The notes below the pieces were generated by a model. The model was not told where the DNA came from and made no database searches. It worked only from the letters and a program-made list of their open reading frames with translations. Below, piece after piece: positions 1-10,185 of a stretch of DNA of 64,000 bases (positions within the stretch are counted from its first letter, which is position 1; each line of letters starts with the position of its first letter). Origin of the DNA: Dichetophora obliterata. Taxonomy: Eukaryota > Arthropoda > Insecta > Diptera > Sciomyzidae. Location: assembly GCA_963920525.1 (NCBI GenBank), contig OY986439.1, positions 22,596,819 through 22,660,818 on the forward strand, read 5' to 3'. The position numbers and the translations under genes are program-made.

Positions 1-415
1 CAGATATTAATTGCTTAAGGTTTTGTGCGTTGGAAATAGATTTAAGGTACCTCGGCAAGGAGTTCCACAATCTAATGGTGCTTACGAAAAAAAGTCTCTA
101 GGAATTTAAATATTTAAAGCGAGGAACTACCAAATTTAAGCTTCTGGCTGATAAACAAAACTGAAGTTTAGAATATAGATAGTTTGGAGTTTTCGAGTGT
201 ATCAGCTTATGCAGGAATATACAATTTCTTGCTTCTAAATAATGTTCCACATTGCATCCCAGAATTCGGGTGCTTAGACCAGTAACATGGCAAAATCTTC
301 TGAGACCATACACATAACGGGCCGCATAGTTTAACGCCACTTGCAGTTTATGTAACGAATGTGAGTCCAGATTACTAAACACCACTTCAAAATAATTTAT
401 TGAAGGCATAATCAA
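1..415 (-). pseudogene. LINE reverse transcriptase C-terminal fragment
   Basis: The minus strand encodes the C-terminal part of a non-LTR retrotransposon polymerase. Around residues 24-45 it has the pattern LQVALNYAARYVYGLRR, followed by HV, LGC and IFLHKLIH...PNYLYSKL, which is typical of the region after the RT core in CR1/jockey-type elements. An in-frame TAG at 98-100 interrupts the frame. Translation resumes in the same frame with FFVSTIRLWNSLP, the expected terminal block, so the copy is broken by a single nonsense codon. The element runs off the window start, so its 3' end and tail are not visible. No RT catalytic motif is present here. The clade assignment is by pattern memory only. 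Confidence 0.75.
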
Positions 416-1826
416 CTGTAAATTTCGAAATAATCGGAAAGCTTTTTTATTGGTTAAACAATTTTTTTGAAAATTTTAATTCTTGAAATATTTTTAAAGA
501 ATATTAAAAACGAGGTATTTTAGACACTAGGAGCATTTTTAGTTGACAGTTGTTCTTTTTATTTCAAAGTATTTTAACAAATTAGGTTTTTGTTTTGTAA
601 AAAATATAACTATACAGAGTTGTTTTTGTTGTTGTTGCTTTTTTCAAACCTACATGATCTAAATATCTCACAATCAAAATGATGACTTGTTTACTTATCT
701 TTTTTATGCCTTCGGACCCTTTGGGAGGTGGAAGGCGGCTTGAATCCCAAAAGCCCCTCTTAACCATGGTACTGCCTCAATTTAATAAATAATTAATAGT
801 AAAAAGTTGTGAGTTTCTTTGTGATCTTATAAAAGTTGCATTTTCGAGTTGTAATATATTTTTTGTTTGAAAATAGTTGTATTTATAAGTATTTATTCAA
901 ACACTGACGCTCATTCGGTCCCCAAAACATGTCCCCAAAACATGATTAATTTCTTTTTTTTTCGAAATACAGAATCACCTTCCAAAATATAAGATTTTTT
1001 AAAAAATAAGTTGACATCTCCATTCTGAAGACTGCATAAGCCTTCAATTATGTTTAACATCTAAAGAAATATTCACCTTTGATTTTTTTCTTCAAACTCG
1101 TACATATGTTTTTTTGTACATCTTTTTATCAATAGCACATTTTATTTCTTATCTATCAAATCCGTCCACAAGGTCGTTTTTGATGTGAGCATTGCAGATA
1201 CTACTCATGGTTTTAATTCGCTCTCTTTTGTGCTTCGGATTTTATGAACATTTTTCCAATTAACTGCGAAACAGCTGTCATTTATTTAACTTGAGCTGAT
1301 TATCTTCTTTTCTCATTTCCCGTTGTGGTTGCTATCGATGACGCACATTTATGATGACGCAGTTTTAAATCGAGTCAGTGTAGATAATGTAATCTTATCG
1401 ATGAGTATAGCTCGGCAGAGAATGTTTTTGCGCTAGGCCAAAAAACATGTGGCATAATTTTAGGATCATTCTTAATTAGATTAGTTGGAATGAATTCTTA
1501 TTATTGCCAGACAACAAGCTGAAATGTGTTTGAGTATCTACATTATTGGTTTAAAATAAATGTAGTCGTAAATTGAACAATATTGGTAAGTGATTTGATA
1601 AACAATGTAGTTAGTATATGAAATATAAGAAAAACATAAGAATTGGAGGTTTAAAATCAAGGTTCAAAAATAAACATTTCTCAAGAGTAAATTAGTGAAG
1701 CGAGTTATTTGAAAGTTTGAGGGTAAACATATTAAGGCATGTTTTAAGGATTAATGACTTAAAAAAGTGTACATGTTTATAGTTATAGTGTAGAGTGTAA
1801 AGACAGATCTTCTCGTGCATCATACA
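416..1826. other. AT-rich stretch without recognised gene
   Basis: No coding pattern was recognised on either strand. A short segment near 608-680 resembles 20628-20700 (acagrGTTGTTgttg followed by TCAAACyTA and TGATCTAAATA), suggesting a small shared repeat. Otherwise it is simple AT-rich sequence with poly-T runs. Confidence 0.5.
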
Positions 1827-4070
1827 TACACCCAAAAAAAAGCGGAGTAAAAAAAGTCATATTTGGAGTCAATTTAACTCTTTTCGTGCATGGTATTTTG
1901 CCAAAGCTGTAAAAACTATATTTAACTCCGTTTGTGCGTTCAATTTACTATAAAAATTGGATTTGTTTGAACAGTCGTACTGACTCCGTTTGGAGTTGTT
2001 TTAAGAATGAGAAATTGAGAATTTTTAAATTTTGAGTTCACTCAAGAAAAAACTAAAATCAACTCATTTAAATGTAGAATGAAGCTTTAAAAATAAACAA
2101 ACTCACCCACAAAAGAGTCAAATAAAGAACCCGTCATTCCTTTTGTGTTTAATTATTTTTATTTATTTTTTATTTCAATTGAATACAAAGGAAATTAAAG
2201 TCATATTTAACGCCGAAAACAGAATCTCTTCTCCATACTCACAGAGCAGCTTATCCACGATTTGGCAATTTTGAATCTCCATAATTTCTTATAAAACAAA
2301 ACTTTTTTTACTTTTGAGCTCATTGAATTGCGCGCAACTCTCAAAATTTGTTTCAAAGGTGTTTCATTTATTTGATTTTAATTGAAATTTTTTAAAAAAG
2401 GGATTTTTGTATTTAGCATATTTGAAAAAAGAGATAAATATTTGCATTGATTTTACAATTGATTGCTGTTTTGTTCGTTGAATGAGGGAAAAGATATTTT
2501 TTAAGCATTTATCAAAATGAAGTATATATATTGATGCTAGAATAATTAAATTTGGTACAAAAATAGGTAAAATATTCTGAAGGCGATTTGTGTTAAGTGA
2601 GCAGTGTTGCCTATATGTCGTGACACATACATTAAAAATTTGTTTATTAGTATTTAATGCAGTTTCGTTAATAAAATATGGTAATATGTGACTTTAGTAT
2701 GTTCCAAAAACTCATAAATTCCTTTTAAAAAAATGTATATATCTCGACTTTTATCAAAACAACAGTTGTATACCAAATTTAATAAAATTGTTTAGTTTCC
2801 CAAAATTTTCTATAAAAAATACACCGCAGGTTAAAAAAAATTACGGTGTAGTGTGTATACAGTACAGAAGGTAAACTTCTTAATATGAAGAAATAGATAG
2901 ATTATTGTAAAAAAACAGAGAGTAAGAAAGAGATAGCATCTCAAACGAAATACAATACAAAATTTTTATAAAAAATATTCTGTTTATTTAATATTTTCAT
3001 GTCATTGGTTGGTGCTTCATTTAGTAATACTAGTTTTAATGGTTTGCGATGTATGCGGAATATGTCCGTGATTTGATATTTACGAGATAACGCGAAAAAT
3101 TCACCTATGGCGATCTATTGTGGGAGTCCCCATACAAAAAACAAAAAATTAAAAAATGGCTTTTATAATTCATATCAAAACATCTATAACCCCTAAGGGG
3201 ATCAATATATGAGCTGGTCCTATTAATTTTTGCCCCTTAACACTTCTTTTGAACTCACCTTTTCTCTATCTGCGAACCTTTTGGAGGTCCCGATACAAAA
3301 GACACAAAAAATAGAAGAAATTGTCTATTATAGTTCATATCAAGATATCAATAACCCCTAGGGAGGTCAAATGTATGAGCTGGTCCTATTGTTTTTTTTT
3401 ATTTAGCATTTCTTCTATACACACATACACTCTATCTGCCACCCTTCTAGGGGTCCCCATACAAAAAAAAAATGTCATTGCTTGTGTACACAATTTTTCG
3501 TTATCAGATTAAAAAAACTTTCGTGACGAGACTCGAAAAATTTTACCTTCTATATCAAATAACCGCATAAGAAGTTTCACTTCCATAAAGATATACGAAA
3601 ACATATAACTCGCAATAGTAAAAACGGCCCTTTTTTATCATTATGCAACACTTAATTCTTACAGCACACTTGATTTGCTTGTTAAAATATTTGAGTACTT
3701 TCTCTTCATTCAAAGTAAAACGAACAAACGGAAATATTTGCTCGAGCAGACTCTGTTTCGTGCTATTGTAAAAATAACTCCGTTTCAGCTTTAAAATACA
3801 AAGACGTTCTTCATTGATGGTTGCAATAAGTTTTAATGGAGTTAAAAGGAGAAATGTTTGGAGAAGATGCAGAGTTAATTTGAAACTGCTTTTAATTTAC
3901 TCCAAGCTTTGAAAATGAGTTGTATCAAGCAAAAAAAGTTTTATATTAACAAAAAAAATATTGATTCAATTCATTTTGTGTTTTACGGCGACAAAACGTT
4001 TTTAACTTCTTAAAAACTCTTTTGACTCATGAAAAAACTTGGGTTAACTCTGTACATTTTTTTCGGTGTA
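1827..4070. mobile_element. Non-autonomous DNA element with short TIRs
   Basis: The left end reads TACACCCAAAAAAAAGCGG. The right end, reverse-complemented, reads TACACCGAAAAAAATGTAC. The terminal TA on each side could be a TA target-site duplication, which would make the element 1829-4068. Both ends carry many subterminal ACTC/GAGT motifs, such as GGAGTCAATTTAACTC on the left and GGGTTAACTCTG on the right. There is no transposase-like reading frame inside. The superfamily is unknown. Confidence 0.6.
3110..3480 (+). repeat. Degenerate tandem repeat, about 160-170 bp unit
   Basis: Two long copies and a partial third share the block GGtCCCcATACAAAA, then a span with ATTCATATCAA, ATAACCCCTA and ATGAGCTGGTCCTATT. 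Copies begin near 3115, 3270 and 3435. The array sits inside the 1827-4070 element. Confidence 0.65.
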
Positions 4071-4149
4071 GGTTGAAGAGTGTCCGAAATTAATTTTTTT
4101 CATGTTCGCCGATTTGGATAATTTTTTGGTATTTTGTTGTCAGATATAT

Positions 4150-4204
4150 TGTAGGGTAATATTTGGTGTAATTTTTACTTTAGTAATAAGTACTTGTTAA
4201 TTTT
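4150..4204 (+). repeat. Truncated 5' LTR stub
   Basis: These 55 bp are identical to the first 55 bp of the 3' LTR at 5415. Similarity ends after GTTAATTTT, where the sequence continues directly into pol-like coding sequence ([10 protein letters not shown]). Confidence 0.8.
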
Positions 4205-4255
4205 TTAGAAAAATTTGGCATACTTGTAGACATTACAAACAAACAAATCATCGAC

Positions 4256-5356
4256 ATGACTACAAAATTAACAGTTTCAGGTACTCCCGGTTTTTCTGAT
4301 ATCTTTTCTCTCAAATTGTCTATTAATGAGAATAAGTTTACCAATCTTTTGAAAGAATTTTCTTCTATTACCTCTGAACCCGATTACACCAAGACGGTGA
4401 GTCATAACACGGTTCACAGAATTGAAACTAAAGGCGTTTTACCTTTTACCAAACCTCGTCGTTTAGATCCTATTAAATTAAAAATTGCAAAGACAGAGTT
4501 CGAATACCTTGTGAAAATTGGAGTATGTAGACCTTCAAACTCTCCTAGTGCGTCTCCATTACACCTCGTTGCCAAAAAAGATCCGAATGATTGGAGACCA
4601 TGCGGTGATTACAGAAGACTTAATTGCATTACTATTCCTGATCGATATCCTCTCCCACACATTCACGACCTAAGTATTGAACTTAAAAACAAAACTATAT
4701 TTTCGAAAATCGATTTAGTTCGCGCGTATCACCAAATTCCAATGGCCAGTGAAGATATACACAAGACTGCAATAACGACGCCATTTGGAATGTTTGAATT
4801 CCTTCGCATGCCCTTCGGATTACGGAACAGTGCACAAACTTTCCAACGCTTTCATCGACAGCTGAAAACATCAATAATGACTTCGCATGACTCAACGCAT
4901 TGGTCAGAAATTTTGCCAATGGTACTTCTTGGTTTACGATCATCGATTAAAGAAGATTTGAAATGTTCTCCAGCAGAACTTGTTTATGGACAAACCCTTA
5001 GATTACCGGGAGAATTAGTTGTATCTAACAACAATGTTGCCACTAATGCAGATGAAACTCTTCAAACCTTAAGGAAACATTTTTCACTTGTACGATCAAA
5101 GGCTGTCCATCACAATAATGATAAGAACTATATTCCAAAAACACTCGAAACCTGTGAGTACGCTTTTGTTAAAGCAATCCAAAGGTCAGGTTTGCAACCG
5201 CCCTTCGAGGGGCCATTCAAAATTATTTCAAAACATGAAAACACATTTAAAATACAATATGGAAATATGATAAAATCAGTTTCTATCAATCTTTTAAAAC
5301 CTGCATACACCAGTAAATTAATCCCACATAAAAAAACACCTTACAGTAACTTTTAA
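4256..5356 (+). pseudogene. Gypsy pol remnant: RT N-half fused to integrase C-end
   Basis: This 366-codon open frame stays open upstream into the LTR stub. Residues 1-60 match the linker before RT. Residues 60-200 are the first half of a Gypsy reverse transcriptase ([20 protein letters not shown]; the first catalytic Asp lies in [13 protein letters not shown]; then [13 protein letters not shown]). Immediately after AQTFQRF the frame switches to the integrase C-terminal region ([30 protein letters not shown]-type module [11 protein letters not shown]). The YxDD box, RNase H, zinc finger and integrase catalytic core are absent, so no polymerase or integrase activity is expected. The fusion is in frame. 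QRF occurs naturally in the RT block and RFHRQLK in integrase, so the junction probably lies in shared sequence encoding RF. Confidence 0.85.
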
Positions 5357-5414
5357 TATCAATTAATTTTTTTGCAATTAATTTCTTATGTTCGTTTTAC
5401 TGGAGGGGGAGTAT

Positions 5415-5664
5415 TGTAGGGTAATATTTGGTGTAATTTTTACTTTAGTAATAAGTACTTGTTAATTTTCATTTTTCAAATTATATTTTAAAAGAATATC
5501 AAAAATATTTATATATATCAAAAATTTTCATCATTCTGATTATTGTTATACAAGCGTTTTCCGAATTGAATTTATAAAATAAATTGTTAAACATTATTAT
5601 ACAAATACATGTGTTTCAAAATAAATTGTATGGCAAAATAAAAATACAAATATTAACCACCACA
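5415..5664 (+). repeat. 3' LTR of the Gypsy element
   Basis: It starts TGTAGGG right after the polypurine tract, ends CA, and is followed by TSD ATAT. It is AT-rich and 250 bp long, short for a Gypsy LTR but within the family range. Confidence 0.8.
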
Positions 5665-5937
5665 ATATGAATACAGTAGTAATTCGATAATCCGACTACT
5701 CTATAATCCGAAAATCCAGTAATCCGACGGTTTACTTTCACAGCGCTGGCTATTCTAAGTCCGAATTAATTGGAATTCTATAATCCGAATTGCATGATTT
5801 ACTCATGTTTTCATTAGAATTCAACGTTGTAACGGGAATATAACGTATTTCAGCAGTCAGAATTTCGCAACTGAGCGAGAGTGTATTATGTATATTTTGT
5901 CATTGTTTATGAGTTATTGCGAGTGACAACACATAAA

Positions 5938-7576
5938 ATGAATAATAAAAACGTACTCATAAAACACTGTCTCTATTAGACAAAATTAAAATATTAGACA
6001 GTCTGAAACAAGGAAAATCCGGTAAAGACCTAGCCAACCAATTCGGAGTGGAACGTGCTACTATCTCTGATATTAAAAAGAAACGAAATGAGTTAAAAAG
6101 GTTTGCAAGAGATACACTTATAACTGAAATGTAAGTTTTTTTAATTTGTTGCTTTGTTTATAGTTTTTCTGCGAATTCTAGCGCTAAAAATTTAAAATTG
6201 CGCAAAACTCTAAGAACTGGTGAGTATCCCGAATTCGAAGAAGGCCTTTACTCTTGGTTTTTGAAGCAGCGGGAGAAGCAAAACATTTTGTCGCGTGAAA
6301 TTGTATGCGAAAAAGCCAAAAAGATGTTTAAAGATATGTATGGCAATGACAAAACTTTTAATGTTTCATATGGATGGTGCCAAAAATTCAAGACAAGATT
6401 TAACATTCGTTATTTAAAAATTTGTGGAGAAAAACTCTCAAGCCAACCCCATTTAGTACCTCAATTCATACTGCAATTAAAAGAATTACAATCTACAGAA
6501 GGCTTATGCGACACACAAATTTATAATGCAGATGAGGCTGCACTTTTTTGGAAATTACTGCCGAGTCAAACTTTGGTGCATGATAAAGAACGATGTGCTC
6601 CGGGAAGAAAAATGTCAAAAGAACGAGTAACTATTCTCTGCTGTGCAAATAAATCTGGAGGTCATAAATTGCGTATTGCGGTTGTAGGAAAATCAAAGAA
6701 GCCGCGTTCATTTAAGAATGTTCCTCCGGTGGAGTACTATTCATCTAAGAATGGTTGGATGACTTCATTTATATTTTCGCAATGGTTTTACAATTCATTT
6801 GTTCCACAAGTTAAAGCATACTAATCTGAAAACAATCTGGAACAAAAGGCCCTGCTCATAATAGATAACGCACCGTGTCATCCAACAGAGCTTTCTCATG
6901 CAAATTATAAATGCTTGTTTTTACCACCTAACTGCACAAGTTTAATTCAACCCATGGACCAAAACGCCATTAGAATAACCAAAATGTCGTATAAAAAGTC
7001 ACTCCTATGTCATTTAATTGGAGGAGGTGAAGATTACGATAAGGCATTGAAGTCATTTACATTAAAAGACGCATGTATTTTACTCAAGCATTCTTGGGGC
7101 AACCTTCAAGAAGAAGTTATTAAAACTTGCTGGTCAAAAATATTTGATGAAAACTGCATCTCTGAAGATGATATACCATTATCTATCCTTTGACAAAATA
7201 TAAATTCTATAGAAACACCAGAAGAAAGCATTACTATGGATTTTGTGAGGGAACTTGTTCAAAACACTATGCACACTAATTGACCAATGATCATTTAAAT
7301 GAATGGATTGAAGAAAGCTACAATACTGATAATGAAGATGAAGATGAGAGTCTACAGTTGTCAGAAGACGATGAAGCTGAAATTCATGTCGAAAAAGGTG
7401 ATCAAATATCAAATTCTGAAGCACTTACTTATTTAAACAAATGCATTCTATGGGCTCAACAAAAAGATCTTGCGGATAAAAAAGTTATACAGCTGACAGA
7501 TTTGCGAAATGAAGCATTGGAGTTATGTACAAATAGTGTAAAACAAACAACCATAAAAGATTTTTTTAGAACCTAG
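5938..7576 (+). pseudogene. Tigger/pogo transposase, multiply disabled
   Basis: Exon 1 encodes a CENP-B-type helix-turn-helix (KIKILDSLKQGKSGKDLANQ, then TISDIKKKR). A phase-matched intron is predicted at 6131-6181 (GTAAGT...TTCTAG, 51 bp). Exon 2 encodes the second DNA-binding block (TLRTGEYPEFEEGLYSWFL) and the DDD core: YNADEAALFW, LLIIDNAPCHP, then CTSLIQPMDQ. The C-terminus is acidic and ends TIKDFF. Defects: the only plausible ATG (5938) is out of frame by one base from the helix-turn-helix. There are in-frame stops at 6822-6824 and 7191-7193, and a frameshift near 7280. All three catalytic aspartates remain. Transposition by this copy is not expected. Confidence 0.88.
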
Positions 7577-8368
7577 TTTTTTTATTTATTTATACATGTT
7601 TTTATACATGATTTGAACTGATTTTTGATTTATATTAAAATTGATTGATTTATATTATATTTTTAACTAATTGAATAAAAAAACCTGAACTGTTAAACTC
7701 GTAACAAAAATGAACTCTAACTTTATTATTTTTATATATCGCTAGAAAATAAAGTACCCCAGACAAAATTTTTGGCCGGAAAATGAACTTAAAACGGCAG
7801 ACAGGTAGTCTATTTATTGGAATATAAATGAAATTATTTTGACCCAATTTTGGCAGGGCAGGGCGGGAATTGTACCAAAACCAGCCAGTTGACTGCCACT
7901 GTACAGAACAGCAGACTGGCTAACAGAGGCTCAAAAATGTATAAGAGAGCATGCAAGTGGCGTTCAGTGGAAGCAACTTGGCAGGGAATGTACAGAGCAG
8001 AATACAAGCAGGTAGTGGCAGGCAATTGGATGGGGCATTGAATGCAAAATTTGGTTTCTTTTATATATTTTAGGTTATTTTATATATTTGAACTTTTTTT
8101 GTTCAACTAACAGTTTTTGGTCCTTGGGTTTGTCGATTTTTTTCGATTCACTTAAATTTTGAACGGCTTTGATGTTGTGACATACAATTTTGAGTGAGAT
8201 TGGTACAAAAAAAAATTGGTACAAAAATTTTATTCAAACGTTTAGGAAATGCAAGTCTTAAGTGATACAAATACAATTCAATGAATTAACGATTAAATCA
8301 CAATACAATTCACAAAAAGAAATTAAATATGTGACGAGATTTATTTAAATGCTGTAATCTTAGTTAAA

Positions 8369-9054
8369 TTATTTGCCAGTTTCCATCTTATTCTGTTCAC
8401 CAGCGCCATTATGAGCCTGATCAACAGACTTGCCGCCATCCTGTTGTTGTGACTGCTCAGGTGCTTTAACGCTCAGATGAGCCGGACCAGTCTGTTGAAT
8501 CTGAACGATGCGCTCATTTTGTTTGATTGCTTTGCTTGGTGGCGGTGGTGCCTTTACAGTGAGTATTCCATCTGATGAAATTGTGGAGATTACATGCTAG
8601 GGATCATAATCCTTTGGCAGCGTATACTTGCGCACAAAGTGACGCTGAATCAAACCATGGTCGTCTTCGCGTTCCTCGTGCTTACCTTCAACTACAATTG
8701 TTTTGTCCAAGGTCTTTACGGTCAATTCATTCGGCTTGAATTTGGAAACATCCATGTACACTTGAAAACCTTCATTGCCAACAGTGGGCAACAGCTGCAT
8801 AGAAGAGGCTTCGTCTTTGCCTCCACCATGACGAATGGCAGCACGTCGAGCCAAAGCATGATGGTGGCGGTCACACGGCAAATGGCGACGACGTGGATGC
8901 AGTAGCATGGATGGTCGCGATGAACGGAAATCTCCATAGGATGGATGCCAAAGCCGAAGTCATCGTCCAAAAGATGATCCAAATCGCCTGATAGTGGGCT
9001 GTACTCGGATTCGAGTTCACGTGCCAAATTAACCAAAAGTGGAACAATAGCCAT
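8369..9054 (-). pseudogene. Hsp27: Hsp27-like small heat-shock protein pseudogene
   Basis: Reading the minus strand from the ATG at 9052-9054, the N-terminus (MAIVPLLVNLARELESEY, then [12 protein letters not shown]) follows the fly Hsp27 pattern. The alpha-crystallin domain follows: [59 protein letters not shown]. After it come SSDGILTVKAPPPP and the C-terminal signature NERIVQIQQTGPAHLSVKAP. The family is an ATP-independent chaperone. Two lesions break it: a net -1 frameshift between codons near 8910-8930 and a TAG at 8597-8599 where Lys or Asn is usual. It has no introns, like fly Hsp27, so a retrocopy and a DNA duplication cannot be told apart. An AATAAA on the minus strand (around 8341) lies just past the stop. 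Its position inside transposon 7754-10365 suggests capture. Confidence 0.8.
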
Positions 9055-9258
9055 TTTGTTCAAGTTTTCACAACTGTTTCTTTACACGCTTTGTTTGAAG
9101 GAGATATAATGGCTTTTTTGTTGAAGTTCTTTTAAACTTTTTTTTCAGATTTTTCAAACGTAAATTTCTACGTTTTTTTTTTAAAGTTTATCTTAAGTAT
9201 ATCAGGTATAAACAAACCCAAACAAAGAAGGAAATTCACTCCTGTGGGTATAATAGCA

Positions 9259-9824
9259 ATGCCACTAACAATACCAGAGACTACGTGTGCGAACAACTTT
9301 ATTGAAACGAATGGTGAGTTTTAAAATTATTGCACTATAAGAACATAGTCCAACACGCAAAAAATAAGCAGATTTCCTTAACGAAATTTGACAGAGAAAT
9401 GTTTGTACCATATAATCAGTTAAAGTTTTTAATTGAGATGATGAATTCCCTGGTCACTCATCCTTCCCAGAGTCAAAAAATTGTGCATCAGACGAGTATA
9501 GTAAAGATCCGATTGCTGGAAAAGATAGATTTGTTCTAGGATCTCCTTTATCAACATCTGAAGTCTTCACCTCAATTCTAGCATACGTTTTACGACACAA
9601 ACTAAGCAGTTCTGCATTAAGCAGTTTGTTGGAATTTATTGATTCCATCCATATGCCCTGAAACGCCCATCTCCTCTTATGTCTTTAAAAAATATTTCAT
9701 AAAAATAAATTCCGCTATGTGTACGGCGCATTGCAACAACTGTTACAGACCTGCAAAAAAAAACCTGTCAAGTTCACATGTTATATGTGAAAAGGTTTTC
9801 AAAATTTCAAGTTATAGCCAGTAA
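9259..9824 (+). pseudogene. N-terminal exons of a transposase-like gene
   Basis: Exon 1 starts at ATG 9259 (MPLTIPETTCANNF...) and ends at a GTGAGT donor at 9314. Exon 2 from 9438 continues in matching phase (DEFPGHSSFPESK, FVLGSPLSTSEVFTSILAYV, LSSLLEFIDSIHMP). A frameshift near 9655 moves the frame to PETPISSYVFKKYF, then CTAHCNNCY. The layout (helical block with LL..I, PxSxYxFKKYF, then a Cys cluster) resembles the N-terminal region of transposase-domain proteins of the TNP2/CACTA-like kind, from memory. The catalytic region is absent. It is probably the residual gene of the 7754-10365 element. Confidence 0.5.
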
Positions 9825-9849
9825 AAAGTTAGAGCTCAGAAGAGTTAGA

Positions 9850-10185
9850 CAGAATAAAAGCGTCTTCCAGTATAAGACGAGATAATTCTGTTGTCTAGAA
9901 AGCAAAACACTTTTAAGCTGCTATACCATTCCAATTGGATGCCAATACAATGCTTATTTTTAACAGAGTTCATGTGCCTGCCAGTATAGGGCGAAAGCAT
10001 TCTGTTCTGTAGAAAACAAAACTTTTAAGCCTGCCTAAATATTTCAGTTCAATGCCAAAATAATGATTTTATTCAACAGAGTTCATATGCCTGCCGTTAT
10101 AGTACGTAGGAAGGCTGCTGCTGAAAAAACAAAAATGTTTGAGCTGCTTGAACATTTCAGTTGCCGTCCAATACAATGCCGAATT
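9850..10185 (+). repeat. Three tandem copies of a unit of about 110 bp
   Basis: Each copy holds CAGAGTTCAT-like and GCCTGCC.gTATAG blocks, then ATTCTGTTcTxTAGAAA.CAAAA, TTTTAAGC, and CAATxCcAATACAATG. Starts are near 9850, 9963 and 10074. The array is subterminal in the nested transposon. Confidence 0.6.

Larger units (their letters stand above)
4150..5664 (+). mobile_element. Internally deleted Ty3/Gypsy LTR retrotransposon
   Basis: The unit begins TGTAGGGTAATATTTGG, ends ...ACCACCACA, and is flanked on both sides by the 4-bp TSD ATAT (4146-4149 and 5665-5668). A complete 3' LTR (5415-5664, 250 bp) follows a purine-rich tract (GGAGGGGGA). Only about 55 bp of the 5' LTR remain before the sequence jumps into pol. 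Leader, primer-binding site, gag and most of protease are missing, as is the centre of pol. Since the outer ends and TSD are intact, the deletions were either present in the integrated copy or arose later without touching the borders. Confidence 0.85.

Noticed and set aside
582..767. 61-residue minus-strand frame
   Set aside because: No domain, and it ends in a simple GTT-repeat translation.
8594..8905. Plus-strand reading frame over the Hsp27-like region
   Set aside because: It is the shadow of the minus-strand small heat-shock sequence and has no recognisable domain.
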